Origin: Perca fluviatilis
Lineage: Eukaryota > Chordata > Actinopteri > Perciformes > Percidae
DNA: 64,000 nucleotides
Direction: 5' to 3'
NCBI RefSeq assembly: GCF_010015445.1
Contig: NC_053120.1
Span: forward strand, 12,137,597 to 12,201,596
Shown here: piece after piece, positions 36,308-49,720 of the stretch
Numbering within the stretch: the stretch's first letter is position 1
Layout: each line of letters begins with the position of its first letter
Notes under the pieces: generated by a model
Seen by the model: only the letters and a program-made list of their open reading frames with translations
The model's database searches: none
What the model was told of the DNA's origin: nothing
Position numbers and translations under genes: made by a program

Positions 36308-37220
36308 TGGGCTGGACGATTAATCGAAAGTGTATCGACATCGAAATTCTGAAGCTGTTATCGACGTATTTTTCCCATGACGATGATTTCGATAGAATGT
36401 TGATAGGCCTACTTTCTCCTTAAAAACATTCTACCGCGTGTGCAGGGTCCAAAATTAACACTCGCCTGTCGCCAAATGCGGGGGTTTGGCCGACACATAC
36501 GCATACAAACACTGGCGCACAAACCAGACACCAGCCACTACCTTCTGTTTACTGATAGCTAGTGTTTAACTCAGGCTAATTAATTAGCTAGTAAGTGGCG
36601 ATTTTTGGCAGCCAGCCTTCAAAAAGAAAGCACAATGAAATTAAATGTAAACCGATCATTAACCATTAACCGACAAGCAGGAAACGGAGTCTCAGTTCAC
36701 CGTCCGAGAGGCTCTGACGCACTTTCCGCACTCCGTGCCTGCGGACAGCTGTAGGCTTCTACCGGTTAATGTTCTGTGCGTTGTCGGACACATGCAGCCA
36801 TTTTCACGAAACCGCTTGCGAGACTGACACAATTCCACAGCGGCTTGCGGCGTGTATGTCTGAGCCTGTAGGTTGTCAGCTGTGCGTCTGCCTGGTATAC
36901 TCTCTGACGGCAAATTTAACTCGCCCGGTCCTCATCAATATAATTTCATGTGTCACGTAGCTCTCCACAAGCAGAAAAAAGAGGAGCTTAAAACGCAGCT
37001 TGATGGTTCAAAGTTAAGACTAACAAGTTAATTATCATTTAAGAAATACTGTAGATTGTATAGCCTATTTACATTTTTATCATGCAAAGGACGTTTTTTT
37101 TTAGAACGCAGGGTCCGTCGTTGAATCACAAAAAAATGTGATTATCGTTCATTTATCATTATAGAGGTAAAATGTGCAATTAATCGTAATTTTGATTTTA
37201 GGTCATATCGTACAGCCCTA
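36308..37220. mobile_element. hAT-like non-autonomous element
   Basis: The left end reads TGGGCTGGACGATTAATCG and the right end, on the opposite strand, TAGGGCTGTACGATATGACC. The shared GGGCTG-ACGAT pattern is typical of fish hAT termini. The interior (CpG-rich in the centre at 36430-36960) has no intact transposase. No convincing 8-bp target duplication is visible, so at least one end has probably decayed. Confidence 0.6.
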
Positions 37221-38044
37221 GCCACAACACAATGCAAAAGCGCTATACACTACATCAAAAGTGAGTTTCATTGGCCCCTGTCATTCCTCTATTCTGTTAA
37301 GGCAGTTAACAACATTCTGCATGTAAACACACCAGGCATGACTCTGTCACAACCAGGCCAGGTAGAATTGTTTGCATGTGTTTTAGATGAACTATATTAC
37401 CGTGCGCCTTTTAGTCAGCAGTCCTGTCACCGATCTTGTTCTCTGTTCACACACACAAGTCTCTCAATGCAGGGATTACCCCTATAGCGTCCTCCCCCTA
37501 GCAACTATATTAGAATAAGTCTTGGCAGATTTGGTTGTCCTTTGTGCCTTCGTCTCCCCTTTTTTTTCACTCTCCTTTTCTCTCTTCCTCCTCCTGCTCC
37601 TCTCCTCCTTCATTCTCAACATGCCTCTTGGTAGTTTTCGCTCTTGTTGCCCTGGGAGACAGTCAAGTGGTGGTGGTGGTGGGGTTTTTGTGCATGCATG
37701 TGCTTTCTTTCTTGTGAACACAACACTCCTGCATACATGACATGTACTCATACATACGGCAACTCTCCACCTCTGCACGGCTCTGTATGACCTATATTTT
37801 GGTCGCGGAATATATACAGAAAAAAGGCCTTATCATTTTTACAGCGGATTTAAGTGGATTTAAACATGCCTAATCCAAAGTGCCACTGCAAAATCATCTC
37901 ATATCTGAACCTCATGTTAGCTTTCAATTGTTCTCTCTCTCTCATATCGCTGTACAGTCTAATCCTCCAAATGGCCTTGGTCACACTGCACTATAAAAAC
38001 ACTGTGTGTGAATTTTACTAGCAAACATAGAACCCTGAAATCAG

Positions 38045-38345
38045 TCATGGTGATTGGTGGTGCAATTGTTAGTCAATTAATCATTGAGTTGATTGATGGA
38101 AGACATTAATATAGCAAAAATGCCCAATATTTGCTGGTTACAGCTTCACAAATGTTGGAATTTGTTGCTTTTCTTTGTTTTACATTATTGTTTTTTGAAT
38201 ATGTTTGAGAGGTTGACTGCTGGCTGGATAAAAGAAGCAATATGAAGATTGTGAGGGCATTAAATTGTGTGTGCATTTTGACACTTTATACGTGAAATGT
38301 GCAATCAATTGGCCAATAATAAAAATATGTGTTAATCGCAGTGGC
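38045..38345. repeat. hAT-type ATTAATCGATT-like repeat fragment, copy 1
   Basis: Contains TTAGTCAATTAATCATTGAG, AAATGCCCAATATTTGCTGG and GCTTTTCTTTGTTTTA-type motifs. These recur in order in the fragments at about 45095-45400 (minus orientation), 54276-54560 and 58830-58940. This set of motifs is a very common fish hAT-derived MITE. Ends are not defined here. Confidence 0.5.
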
Positions 38346-38625
38346 TGCCAATGATATACACAGTGCTAAAATACATGACAAGTTATACGATAGGAACAAA
38401 TTCTGCATCCTAACCCCTCAATGAACTATGAAACCCTACTGTTTCACAACAGTTACACAAGGGATGGAAAGAGAATACATAAGGGTGGGAAGAAAGTTAT
38501 TGTTGAGCTAAGTGTATCCATGTGTGTGTATGTGTGTACCAGCAGGACAATGAGTCTGAGAAGGGGAGCGTCTCTGCAGTCTGAGACCAGCTTCCCATAG
38601 AGGAGACATCACAACACATTTCACG

Positions 38626-38829
<204 letters not shown>

Positions 38830-38998
38830 GACTGCAGAGAAGCGCTTCAGGCATAAAAGGCATTGTACTGATAGGCTCACAGAAACACATTTTGGTCACC
38901 TGCTGACACACATACACACTGCTTGCCGTAGCAAAGCTGGGGTCAGACTTTTAATGGGAGTATGAGGTCAAAGGGACCAGTAGCTTAATCAATTACTT

Positions 38999-38999
<1 letters not shown>

Positions 39000-39034
<35 letters not shown>
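39000..39034. repeat. (CA)n microsatellite
   Basis: About 34 bp of CA dinucleotides located 170 bp after the 200-bp (GT)n tract and in inverted relation to it. Confidence 0.93.
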
Positions 39035-39038
<4 letters not shown>

Positions 39039-39356
39039 ACTGAGCTGACCTAAGGGTTTCAACACACACTGATCATATTTATACGCGGTAATGCTTTCTG
39101 AGCAGGTGTCATTTCTATTCTGCTGTGTCTTACTCCATCATACACATAAGCATATACACACTTTTATCCATTAACAACCACACACAAGCACATAGCAGCA
39201 CCACACTCCATCATTTGCTTTTCTGTATTAGGACACAGTGTTGTGTGCATGTATGTGTGTGCATATATGTGAGGAGTGTACGCAGCTGCAGTGCTCTGGT
39301 CTCCAGAGAAAGAAACACACTGCTGTGCTCTGTGACTACTGAGGCACTGTGGGACT

Positions 39357-39463
39357 TGTGTGTGTGTGTCTGTGTGTGTGTGTGTGTCTGTGTGTGTGTG
39401 TCTGTGTGTGTGTGTCTGTGTGTGTGTGTGTGTGTGTCTGTGTGTGTGTGTCTGTGTCTGTGC
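39357..39463. repeat. Interrupted (GT)n with regular CTGT steps
   Basis: GT dinucleotides broken at semi-regular intervals by TCTG, giving a higher-order pattern of about 14-18 bp units. Confidence 0.92.
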
Positions 39464-40063
39464 AAGCAAGTATGTCTGTGGGTTTCATCTGGTCAGCTTT
39501 GTGTGCAGAGAGAAAGCATTTCACAAACGCATGACAACACACATGTCACTGAAGAAAAGAAACATCTTTTTTGTGGGAAATTAGCTAGTTGGCAGACAAA
39601 GGATAATTCGGTTTTGATACAACTTTGATCTTATTTTGATAGTTTTGGACATCATTTCTAACTTCCCTGTGCAATAAGTAAGATTTCAAATGCCCTCACA
39701 TTTGTTTAGCATGATTTTATTCTTCGAGGGCATAAAGAAATAAATAAATAAAAAGTGAATTGATGAGAACATAGAGATAAACACCATTCATTCTCTTCAT
39801 CTCTGATAGATCATTTTATTTAATGCCCCTTGCTAACTTGCACTTCTGTATGATGGATATCAGTCTGAGAATAATATCGAAGGGAATGAGAACTTTTGGA
39901 AGCCCCGAAGCTAAAAGCTGATGTACGAGGCATCTGACGAAGTGACAGCTCTGTGTAGGGGTTTTGAAAAACATGACATACAATACACAAAGCAGTTTTT
40001 ATTGATATACTATTTTCTCTGCTCCCTAAGATATTAAACCTGGTTTGTAAAATTGTAAAAACA

Positions 40064-40127
40064 GTATAAAAAACGAACCTAGCATGGGTGAGCTAGAGGT
40101 CACCCATGCTAGGTTCGTTTTTGATAC
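40064..40127. repeat. Near-perfect 64-nt hairpin (inverted repeat)
   Basis: The arms 40064-40091 and 40100-40127 are reverse complements over 28 positions with a single A/G mismatch at position 40068; the inner 23 bp are perfect. The loop is 8 bases (GCTAGAGG). The arms include AACGAACCTAGCATGGGTGA. It sits about 20 bp before a SINE. It could be a recent fold-back duplication, a small MITE, or a transcribed hairpin within the lrp8 pre-mRNA; nothing in the sequence decides between these. Confidence 0.9.
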
Positions 40128-40147
40128 TGACAATGTTTTTGTACAGT

Positions 40148-40502
<355 letters not shown>

Positions 40503-41212
40503 ACATCAGGCTTCTTATTTTACATGATGCTAGTTCCCTCTGTCCCTCCGTTGACACATTACAGGGTAAGACTGCCACCTGGCCAATCCTCCCTAAACCA
40601 TGATGCATTCCCTGAAGATTGAATATTAAACATAATTTATTAAACATAATCAAGTGGACACATGCACCATTGCCAGCCTGACAGGTGACAAGCCCAAGAT
40701 ATGGTAGGGCACCACCTTTTGTCAGACACTGTATCATGCTCTACAAGCTAACAATACCTGGTGTGCTGAATATGTGTTGGGTGCAGTGGTGCAAAACAGC
40801 AGCAGGGTAATTTTAGCTGAGGTCAGTGCTTGCCTGAGGTGTTTGCTCTCTCTCACTGAATGGCCATCTATGTGTTTATCATTTTTGCCGACTTTCTACC
40901 TCTTCCCTTTTTGTCTCCCTCTTTCTGCATTTGTTACCCCTCTCTGTCGTTCTCCAGACCTTTTGGAGTAAGGGCTTTGTATTGAAATGAAGGGCAGGGG
41001 TATGAAATGCAGCAAAGCTACAAGGAGAAAAACAGACGCTGTGAGAGTGTGAGAGAGACAAAGTGAGACTGCACTGTCCATCTGCATACTTCTAATCCAA
41101 TTAGTGAGTGTCTCAGTAGGTAGATTCTCCCGGGGAGGTTGCCTCTGCCTGAGGACCCATTTCTCTTTCTTTGTGTATGTTGATACATAAATTAAAAAAA
41201 AACAGCTGTATC

Positions 41213-41215
<3 letters not shown>

Positions 41216-41246
<31 letters not shown>
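41216..41246. repeat. (CT)n microsatellite
   Basis: About 30 bp of CT dinucleotides. Confidence 0.92.
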
Positions 41247-41248
<2 letters not shown>

Positions 41249-41698
41249 CTTTGTTCATCTCCCCTCATTGCTTTTTCCAAAATAAGGGCATTTATTTCAG
41301 AACAAGCTTTTCTTAAAACTCAACTACTGGTTATGTATGGGGGAAACTAGTAAGCATCTACTCAGGAAGGCAATAATAAACTGGAAAAGCTTGATAGTGC
41401 TTCTTAAATATCAAGATAACGCGTAAGTTTGGAATGGTTACCTCGAGGGACGGTTTAAACTCATTGCGCAGCAGTTTAAAAGTATCTTGGAAATATTTCA
41501 AATTATTTCCAAGTAAGTAATTAGTTTGTTACACTGGAATGATGCCAAGTTTTATTTTATCTTTTTCGCTGATGGCAGAAATTACAGCTTACATCAGCTG
41601 AGAGTAACCCCTCAAATAATACTAACTAATACCTGCGTGAATGTGTAATGTGAGAGGGCTCACTTGTATCGATGAACCCACAGGGAATTTTCGCCAAA

Positions 41699-41943
41699 CT
41701 TATCACGGTCTCCCCTAGCTGTAGATAGGTGGGCCAACGCATTTTTTGTGCATGCATCGTTTTAGTCCGGTGCAACAACGGCAGCGCCGCCGCTAGTTAG
41801 CTTAGAGTAGTGAATGGAATCCTATGTTGCCGGTTAGCATGTTGTGAGTAAAAGTGAGCTGACAAAAAAACAACCTAATTACTTGCACTGAGACAAAAAA
41901 TGCGTTGGCCCACCTATCTACAGCCAGGGTAGACCGTGATAAG
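41699..41943. mobile_element. MITE with about 50-bp terminal inverted repeats (245 bp)
   Basis: The left terminus starts CTTATCACGGTCT and includes GTAGATAGGTGGGCCAACGC followed by ATTTTTTGT. The right terminus is its reverse complement with about two or three mismatches over 50 bp. The centre is short and non-coding, so the element could fold almost completely. There is no transposase and the superfamily is unassigned. Confidence 0.85.
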
Positions 41944-42822
41944 CCCTATGACATATTCCTTTTAAAGAGCCTTTCAGCTTGTTTTAGCTCATTGTTTTGG
42001 CTTTTTCTGCTTCAACTTTACTGTTACTGTCTTGGCTCATGCTCATTGCTCTCAACTTTGTCATTTTCAGACACCGCAGGCAGCTGTTTTCAGTAATAGA
42101 CCCACTTTACGCTACCTTCTCAGATCAAAAAGGCAGACCGACAAAGTCGGCAACTAGCTAGTGAACATAGGGGAGCATTTAGCTGCTACAGAGCCCTCAG
42201 CAGTTGGTGGAGACCAAAAACAGAGCTATTGGGCCTACATTCATCAGGTGGCCAGAAACTCTACTCCATGTCTGCTGAACATGTAAACCCTAATATAAGC
42301 AATTGTTTACCAACATATTTGCTATATCAACTTTATAAGGTGATAATGTCATTGTTGTGTTTAGCCTACAGCTTGTTGCGTCCCTGAAGTAGCCAAAAAA
42401 AGTTTCCTTCTTTTAAAGATATTGATGTTGTGTGGTATTACTGTATTTAAAACCTTTCTTGTGATTCCAGGTGACACGCCAAAAGCCTGCATATTACGGT
42501 TGACCAACCCTCAATACTAAGTACATTGAAAAGCGCACCGAAAGCTTTATTGAAGAGCTTGCAGTGTCAAATCTGTTTTTTATCAATCAGTGGCTATGTA
42601 TTGAAGCATATGAGAATGTTGGAGTATAAGTTTTAAAAAATGTATTCCAGAAACTGAATATCACATTCTTACATCCACATTTTTCACAAGAGTGTAGTTG
42701 ACATCCAAACATAGTCCTGGTGTCACAGGCAGTCAAGGTGTTCTTTAAAAAAAGTTAAAGCCTCTGCATTCAACTGAGGAACAAGGGGGCCGACCCTAAA
42801 CATAATATCAGAATGAGATTTG

Positions 42823-43116
42823 TAGGGCTGTGCTCGATTGAAGAAATTAGTTGACTAACACTAATTCAATTGTATCGACTAATCGATTAGTTGATTTAAT
42901 CGACAGATCTGTAAATCTGAGTTTCTCCGCAAAGAGTCATGCAAAAGCACCACTTTAATTCTTGTGTTTACCAGAGATGTGCTCGTACGTTTCTTGGAAA
43001 TAAGTCATTCAGCATGAAAAAAGCATAAAACGTGCCTAATCGACTAAAGAAATCTAAGTTGACTAAGACCAAAACGACCGATTAGTCAACTAATTGACTA
43101 AGAGGGAGCAGCCCTA
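42823..43116. mobile_element. hAT MITE (294 bp) with 8-bp target duplication
   Basis: Termini TAGGGCTGTGCTCGATTG and, inverted, TAGGGCTGCTCCCTCTTAG. The flanks are GAGATTTG (42815-42822) and GAGATGTG (43117-43124), an 8-bp duplication with one mismatch as expected for hAT. The subterminal regions carry repeated TAGTTGACTAA/ATCGACTAA motifs. Non-coding. Confidence 0.85.
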
Positions 43117-43550
43117 GAGATGTGTTGCTTTGTAGAACTGTGTCTAGCCTGATAAACGATAGAGAAAAGTAAAGGAAGGTTAAAGATTATTCAAGGTGAA
43201 ACATATTGTGGACAGAGAGGGAGGAAGCAAGTTAGTTGGAGGAAGTTTGTGGAAGGTGTCATACTGGGAAAGACTTTGTTCTGCTAAAGAATAAAGGAGG
43301 GGGGGATGCTTCTAGCCTGAAAAGTGATACTCCTCTCTTTATTTAAGTACTTTGTTAATTATTCTTCTTTATGTCCTGCTCTCTCTATCTCTCTCCCTTT
43401 TTATACAGTACCCTACTCCCTTCTGTCTGTTCTGTCAGAATTAGCTTGTCAGTTTTCGACAGATTACCTTGTGTTGTTTGTCTGCTCTGCTCTGCTGCAA
43501 AGTCACTTATTGTTCAAAGTCAAAGTCCGATAACACTACAATCCTAATTC

Positions 43551-43681
<131 letters not shown>

Positions 43682-45094
43682 TTTGTGCCTGTGTTGTTGT
43701 GTTGTGCTGTTGTTATTTCCACCCCAAGCCGTGTCTGACAGGGTATCATGGCATTAATCCCCAGCTCAGATTAACTGAATATCTTCATGTGCCTCCATTT
43801 TATTATTTACATTTGCTGTAATCCTGTTTTTCACCTTGCGCTTTGTCGCCTGGTATGTGTAAGTCAGGCAGCGGCGTATGAAACGACAACTAAGAATGCT
43901 GATGAATAAAACATGGCCGCTAATACCAGTCTGCCGGGCTGACACCGAGATTGGGCCCTTGAGTGCTGCATGTCAAAAGTTTTCATGAAAAGTTGTACAT
44001 GGAAGTTACAAGGTGGAGAACGGAGAGTTCAGTGTGACTCCCTTTTCTGATGATATTGCCTCAGTTTCTCTTACTCCAGTTGCTATCGCTCTGTCTGTTT
44101 TTGTTCTATTTTACTTCTTTCTTTATACTCTACTTTTTCTCTTCACTTGTCTTTGCTTTGCTTGTATTGTCTACCATTTCTTTTTGCTCTGTTGCTCTCA
44201 GTTCTACTCCTCTTGTATTGTATAGCATTTATCTTCCCTCTCCTCTCAGTCTTTGTCTACGGCTAAAGAACTAACTGCTGGTTTGTTCAGTTTGATTCAT
44301 TACATCCGACCCTGCTCCAGTGTCTCTTGTCAAATAAAACAAAAAGTTGCCATAAAAATTTTCCGACCCCACTGTGGAGGTGAAGCAGGAAATCAGTTTA
44401 GAAAAAGTGGGAGTTAAGGTTCTGTCAAATTTGGTTTGTGTTTGTGCACGTTGGTAAAAATGTGTGTCTTTGTGTTTGTTTGTTTTCAGACGGGTGAAAC
44501 TAGATTTTCTGGCCCAACTCTTGCTGAGAGAAGGCAGATGGAAAGAGGCTTTAAAGGGGACAAAAAGGGAAAAATGTCTCAGAAAGTGTATAAACTTGGA
44601 TGCCCCCCTTCTATCATCTGCATCATTAGGCAGCAGAAAACACTAACTGATGCAGATGCTAAAAGTACATCATAATAATTAAAACTGAGCTGTTTATACT
44701 AATATGATAAGCCACAATTAAAATGCAGAGCTTTTATTCTTCTAAATGCATTATTTACAGCCAGTTAAGTAGTATATGTATTAGCCATCATAGTGAAAAT
44801 AAAGAAGTTATGTTTTTGCACAGTGAGAAGCCTGTGCTTTTTCTCAACAAAGTTAAACAGCAATTTAAACGTGATTTGATTCCTTTTGAGCTCTTTTCCC
44901 ATCACCCCTTTGCTATTGCAATTTTGCATCAACAAATTATAGCAAGTTACAGCAGTTTATGTGGCTAATGTTAGCTACATAAGAAGTTTGTACATGTACA
45001 ACAAGAAGATTGGAACTTTTTTTTAATTAATCTAAACAGGCAGAACTAACCTGGCTCTAGCATATGCATTAGTTGAGGTCTTGGAAGTTATGCT

Positions 45095-45400
45095 AAATCA
45101 ATTAGTCAATTAATTAGTTAGTTGACTGTCAAAAATTGAATCTTTAACAATTGTGATAACGGATTCATTTAAGAATTATTAACCACACACAAATACCAAA
45201 TATTTGGTGATTCCTGCTTCTGAAATTGGAGGATTTGCTGCTTTTTCGCATTGTAAAGTGAAAATCGTTGGGTGGGACAGTCTGATGACCATCCAGGCAA
45301 AGCAAGCAATTTAAAGTTGTCAGCTTGCGCTCTGGAAACTGGTGATGGGGATTTTTCACACGTAACATTTTCAAGACTTGAATTTGTAGCCTACTTTTAA
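45095..45400. repeat. hAT-type repeat fragment, copy 2
   Basis: Begins TTAGTCAATTAATTAGTTAG, then TTGACTGTCAAAAATTGAAT. It includes CAAATATTTGGTGATTCCTG and GGATTTGCTGCTTTTTCGC, collinear with the copy at 38045-38345. Only part of the family consensus is present. Confidence 0.5.
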
Positions 45401-45433
45401 ACCCTCATTTATATGTTGTGGTTATTTTTGCCA

Positions 45434-45943
45434 TTAAAGGTTCCATGACATGGTGATCTTTGGATGCTTTTTATATAGGCCTTACTCGTCCCCTAATACT
45501 GTATCTGAAGTCTCTTTCCCGAAATTCAGCCTTGGTGCAGAATTACAGCCACTAGAGCCAGTCCGACAATGAGCTTTCCTTAGTATGTGCCATTTCTGTG
45601 TCTGTAGCTATTGAGGAAAGAAAGGGGGGGGGGGATGTGGCCTTGACCAACTGCCACTTTGCTCGTTTGAAAGCCATGATGTCTCTCTCTCATGGGTGGG
45701 CCAAATTCTCTGGGCGGGCAAAGCAGAGAAAGGGGAGGTAACCTTGCTCCTTATGACCTCATAAGGAGAAGATTCCAGATCGGCCCATCTGAGCTTTCAT
45801 TTTCTCAAAGGCAGAGCAGGATACCCAGGGCTCAGTTTATACCTATCACCATTTTTAGCCACTGGGGGACCATAGGCAGGCTGGGGGAATGCATATTAAT
45901 GTAAAAAAAAAAACTCAAAGTGAAATTTTCACGGGACCTTTAA
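45434..45943. mobile_element. MITE bounded by TTAAAGG...CCTTTAA (510 bp)
   Basis: Left end TTAAAGGTTCCATGACATGG; right end, inverted, TTAAAGGTCCCGTGAAAA. The ends match at 13 of the first 15 positions. The interior contains GCCACTGGGGGACCATAGGC and CTTATGACCTCATAAGGAG (a perfect 8-bp palindrome arm around ACC). I recognise it as a frequent teleost interspersed repeat. The TTAA at both ends could be target-derived, so the superfamily is uncertain. Confidence 0.75.
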
Positions 45944-46290
45944 GCCGGCAATATATAATACTTACTATAATACTCACTATCTTTTTTTAGGAATTCGTTA
46001 GAAAAAATATTTGATAGTTTAGGCCCCACTTTAACTGATCTGAGATCAGTAACCACTAAGAAGTCGACTTAATCAAGGACATAATCTGGAGGAAAAAAAG
46101 GAACTTGAGTATAACCAACTTGAGAAAGTTGAGTTGACATCCTCAACAGATTTGAATATATTTTTCTCCTCTGTGTCTCCCTGTCCTACACCTTTCCTCA
46201 CTTTTGTCTTTATTTCAAAAATTTCTTTTTTAATTCCTTTTTTCCCTTTTTCTTTTTCTCTCTTTTTTTCCTTAAGATTTTTATGTAGAT

Positions 46291-46299
<9 letters not shown>

Positions 46300-46384
<85 letters not shown>
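46300..46384. repeat. (CA)n microsatellite
   Basis: About 85 bp of CA dinucleotides preceded by a short TATA run. Confidence 0.97.
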
Positions 46385-46388
<4 letters not shown>

Positions 46389-47324
46389 ACGTAATTCCTT
46401 CATACACGCGCCTTGCCAGCTGCTAAGCCTGGGAACGGGTCTTTTACCTTGAGGGGATTTAGCTTGTCATTCGTTGCAGGATGTTGGAGTGAGGTGGTGG
46501 AGGGGGGGTTGAGTCACTCTTTGATGATATAGCTAGTGCTCAGTAATACCGGTTATCAGAAAAAAAAGGCTGGTGTGACACAAATTCTCACAAACAGAGC
46601 CTATGTTTTGGGGATAGATATAATAATGTATTTACATAATGCTAATGTAACACTTTTACCTGCAGCGTGCTTTATTCTCACCACAGACTGACACTGTGTC
46701 AACATGACAGGGCTGGGGGTGGGGATTAAAGGGTGAGGAAATAGTGAAGGAATCAAAGGTAAGGACCATTAAGGAGGACCAAAAATAAAACGCCTTCTGT
46801 TCTGATCATCCTCTAAAACTTCTGATAAAAAGTGCTTCTCCAAAGGACTACTGGAAGTGTGTTAGAAGTAAAAAGATGATGCACTGCAGCAACAGGAGTC
46901 TCTCAGGACGCATTCACATTCAAAACGTACTTCAGCTATTTGGGATGTTGGCTGCTTTGCAAAGCTTTCAACTCACAGTTTAAAGATGCAACGTTGCGTG
47001 GATGAGCCAAATGTAGAGAGGGGGAGCAGATTCTGGTGGGAGGAATGAGATTCTATCTGTCGCTGCTTGTTACCGTAGCAAAGGAAAGACGTTTTTTTTT
47101 CATCCGATCTCCTTTCTTGCTCGGTCCTCTTCCTCTATCCTCGCCTTCTTCAAGGTCTCTTTTCTGTCTTTCTTCTTTGCTGGCGTGTGTTCACAGGGGG
47201 TTTAACCAATGAAGACCTTCTCTCTCTGTGGCCTCCACCCCCACACCGTATTATGTGTCATTGCAGCAGCGCTTGAATGTTTGGAAGCAGGGTGACACCT
47301 TCTCAATGGGGACTGAGAGGCCCT

Positions 47325-47424
<100 letters not shown>

Positions 47425-47449
47425 AAAAAATGCATTGGCAATTGGTTGT

Positions 47450-47480
<31 letters not shown>

Positions 47481-47778
47481 TATATTTAATAGTGCTGTGA
47501 CCTTGCATACAACATGTGCATTATCTGTTATGTTCAATACTCTTTGCAAGAATTATCATACACATTTTCTTTCTCATTTACACAAACCTTGAATTTTCAT
47601 TAGCTTTTTAAAGCTGTGCCTATATGCAACATAAACGTGTTTACATATAATTGTCCATGAGAAAAAGTATGCCCTGAAGCCTTTTTGTTTGTATGCTCAT
47701 GTTGCTGTTGGTGTTTGTTTGCATTGGACAGGTCTCCAAGGTTTATGAAGCAGCAAGATGATGAGAGAGAGAGAAAGA

Positions 47779-47887
<109 letters not shown>

Positions 47888-48387
47888 TCACATGCACTTT
47901 AGCATCAGCTTCTTGGCTGCTGTAGCAGGTTGAAGAATGAATACCGTGACCTTTTCTTTGACGTAGCCTACTCATAACAGAATAGCCGGCTTTATACAAA
48001 ATAAATTTTGCTTTTGTTTGGTTTCACAGAGTTTCTCCATGTTGCTCTAAGTCATAGATTACATAGCCCATGCTGTGCTCTCGCTTAGAGACATTGATTC
48101 ATACCTGACCTGTGCCATGTACAAACTTTCTTGTTATTTCTCAGATCCCTTTTGAAAAGGTTTTCTTAGAGACGTTTTAGTGCTGTTACTGATGAGCAAC
48201 TCTCTTTCTCTACATTCTTCTTCTGTACTCGGCTCCATTATTTTCTTGGTATTATCTTTTAGTTTTGGTATAATATGTGGCATCGCAATTCCTTCTCATT
48301 CCCCCTTTCTAATTTGTTGTCTGTATTCTGAACTTCTGTTCTGTAGTAGTCAGACATTGTGTGGCTAAAATAATAAATATATAATAT

Positions 48388-49443
48388 TAGGGATGGGCGA
48401 TATGGCCTAAAATCCATATTGCGATATACATTGCAGCCTCTTGCGATAACAATATATATTGCAATATATAAATTATAATAGAACCATTTCAGACCAGGTT
48501 ACATAGACCCTAAGGAAAACCAAACTGCTAAATGTATTTTTTTTTTTTTAAAAGAGAAAGAAACATAGTATGTAGTTTTGAGAACATTTATTGTTCAAAA
48601 CTGTAATTATACAACATAATGTTGCAGATGAATAAAATTCAAGTACACTAGTTGCAGAGACTTTGACAAAGAAAAAGCTTAAAGTATTGGGTGTCTTCTC
48701 TTTAGTGCAAACCATTCTAAAAGGCACTACACTTAGTAAGTTTAAATCCTTGGTTCTTAAATGCCACCCAAGATGCAGAGAACAGGAAAAACTGGTGTCT
48801 GTTTAGTTAAGGAACACACACTGTACTGGAAATACTTTCAGTATTCGGCAAAGATGCACAGATACTTTAGATAAAAACCTAAGAGTCTGGACTTTTCCCG
48901 GTGGGCCGTTCTGATAATAGTTATACATTGCAAGTTGTTAGCAACACCATCCGGCGGCCTGGCGCCGCTGCCTGCTGGTCAAACGGTGCGGCCTCTGCTC
49001 AACCCGTATGGCAGGGGCCGTAAACGTCCCGGTAAATGTTTTGGTCTCACTCCGCCGCTGCACACACACACGCACTCACAGCTGTATGTTCAGCGGGGAA
49101 GTACAACATCTGCAAACACCGGCTGCCAATATTCCAATCGTCCGTCATATAGTGAATGGTCAGGCTGGTGAAAGGCTCCGTTGTACGGCTCGACCACAGC
49201 TCCGGTGTAGCGGCTTAAATCCAAACCAAGTCCAAATAATGGATGTTGCACCGGTCTTTTTCACCAGCTGCTTGTTTCGCTTTTAGTCATGACGATGACG
49301 CGTTGCAGCTCGTGGCTCTAAACTTCGCGGGTAGATTGCATCATCAACATGATTTATCGCGATAGTGCAATATAATTAAAATCTCTATCGTAGGCCAATT
49401 TTGTATCGTTTATATTGCATATCGTCTATATCGCCCATCCCTA
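48388..49443. mobile_element. hAT element, non-autonomous, with exact 8-bp target duplication
   Basis: Termini TAGGGATGGGCGATA and TATCGCCCATCCCTA are perfect inverted repeats of 15 bp. Flanking TATAATAT occurs at 48380-48387 and again at 49444-49451, an exact 8-bp duplication. The subterminal zones are rich in ATTGCGATATA-type motifs at both ends. The interior (1.06 kb) has short frames at 48935-49286 but no transposase signature. It is the best preserved transposon by its ends in this window. Confidence 0.93.
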
Positions 49444-49479
49444 TATAATATTATATAATTTGATTTGCCCATTTGTAAT

Positions 49480-49720
49480 AATTAATAATAATTCATTACA
49501 TTTATATAGCGCTTTATCATAGACACTCTAAGCGTTCAGGGGGGAGGACTAGTCTCTAACACCACCAATGTGTAGCACCCACCTGGGTGATGCACGGCAG
49601 CCTTACGACGCCAGACGCTCACCACACATCAGCTTGTACATTCTTTCCTTCGGCTGGCCATAGAGACACAGAAACCACCCTGAAAAGGTTTTTAAATGGA
49701 CTTTCGAGCCTGAAGAGTAA
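49480..49720. repeat. Common fish interspersed repeat fragment
   Basis: Contains TTCATTACATTTATATAGCG, then CTTTATCATAGACACTC, a GGGGGAGGACT block, and CACCAATGTGTAGCACCCAC with GGTGATGCACGGCAGCC. I recognise this motif order as a widely distributed teleost repeat, but not its class. Boundaries are approximate. Confidence 0.45.

Noticed and set aside
44491..44646. Open frame after a TTTTCAG acceptor-like site reading LDFLAQLLLREGRWKEALKG
   Set aside because: No family recognised, no donor site at the end, and no relation to the expected lrp8 exon 3.
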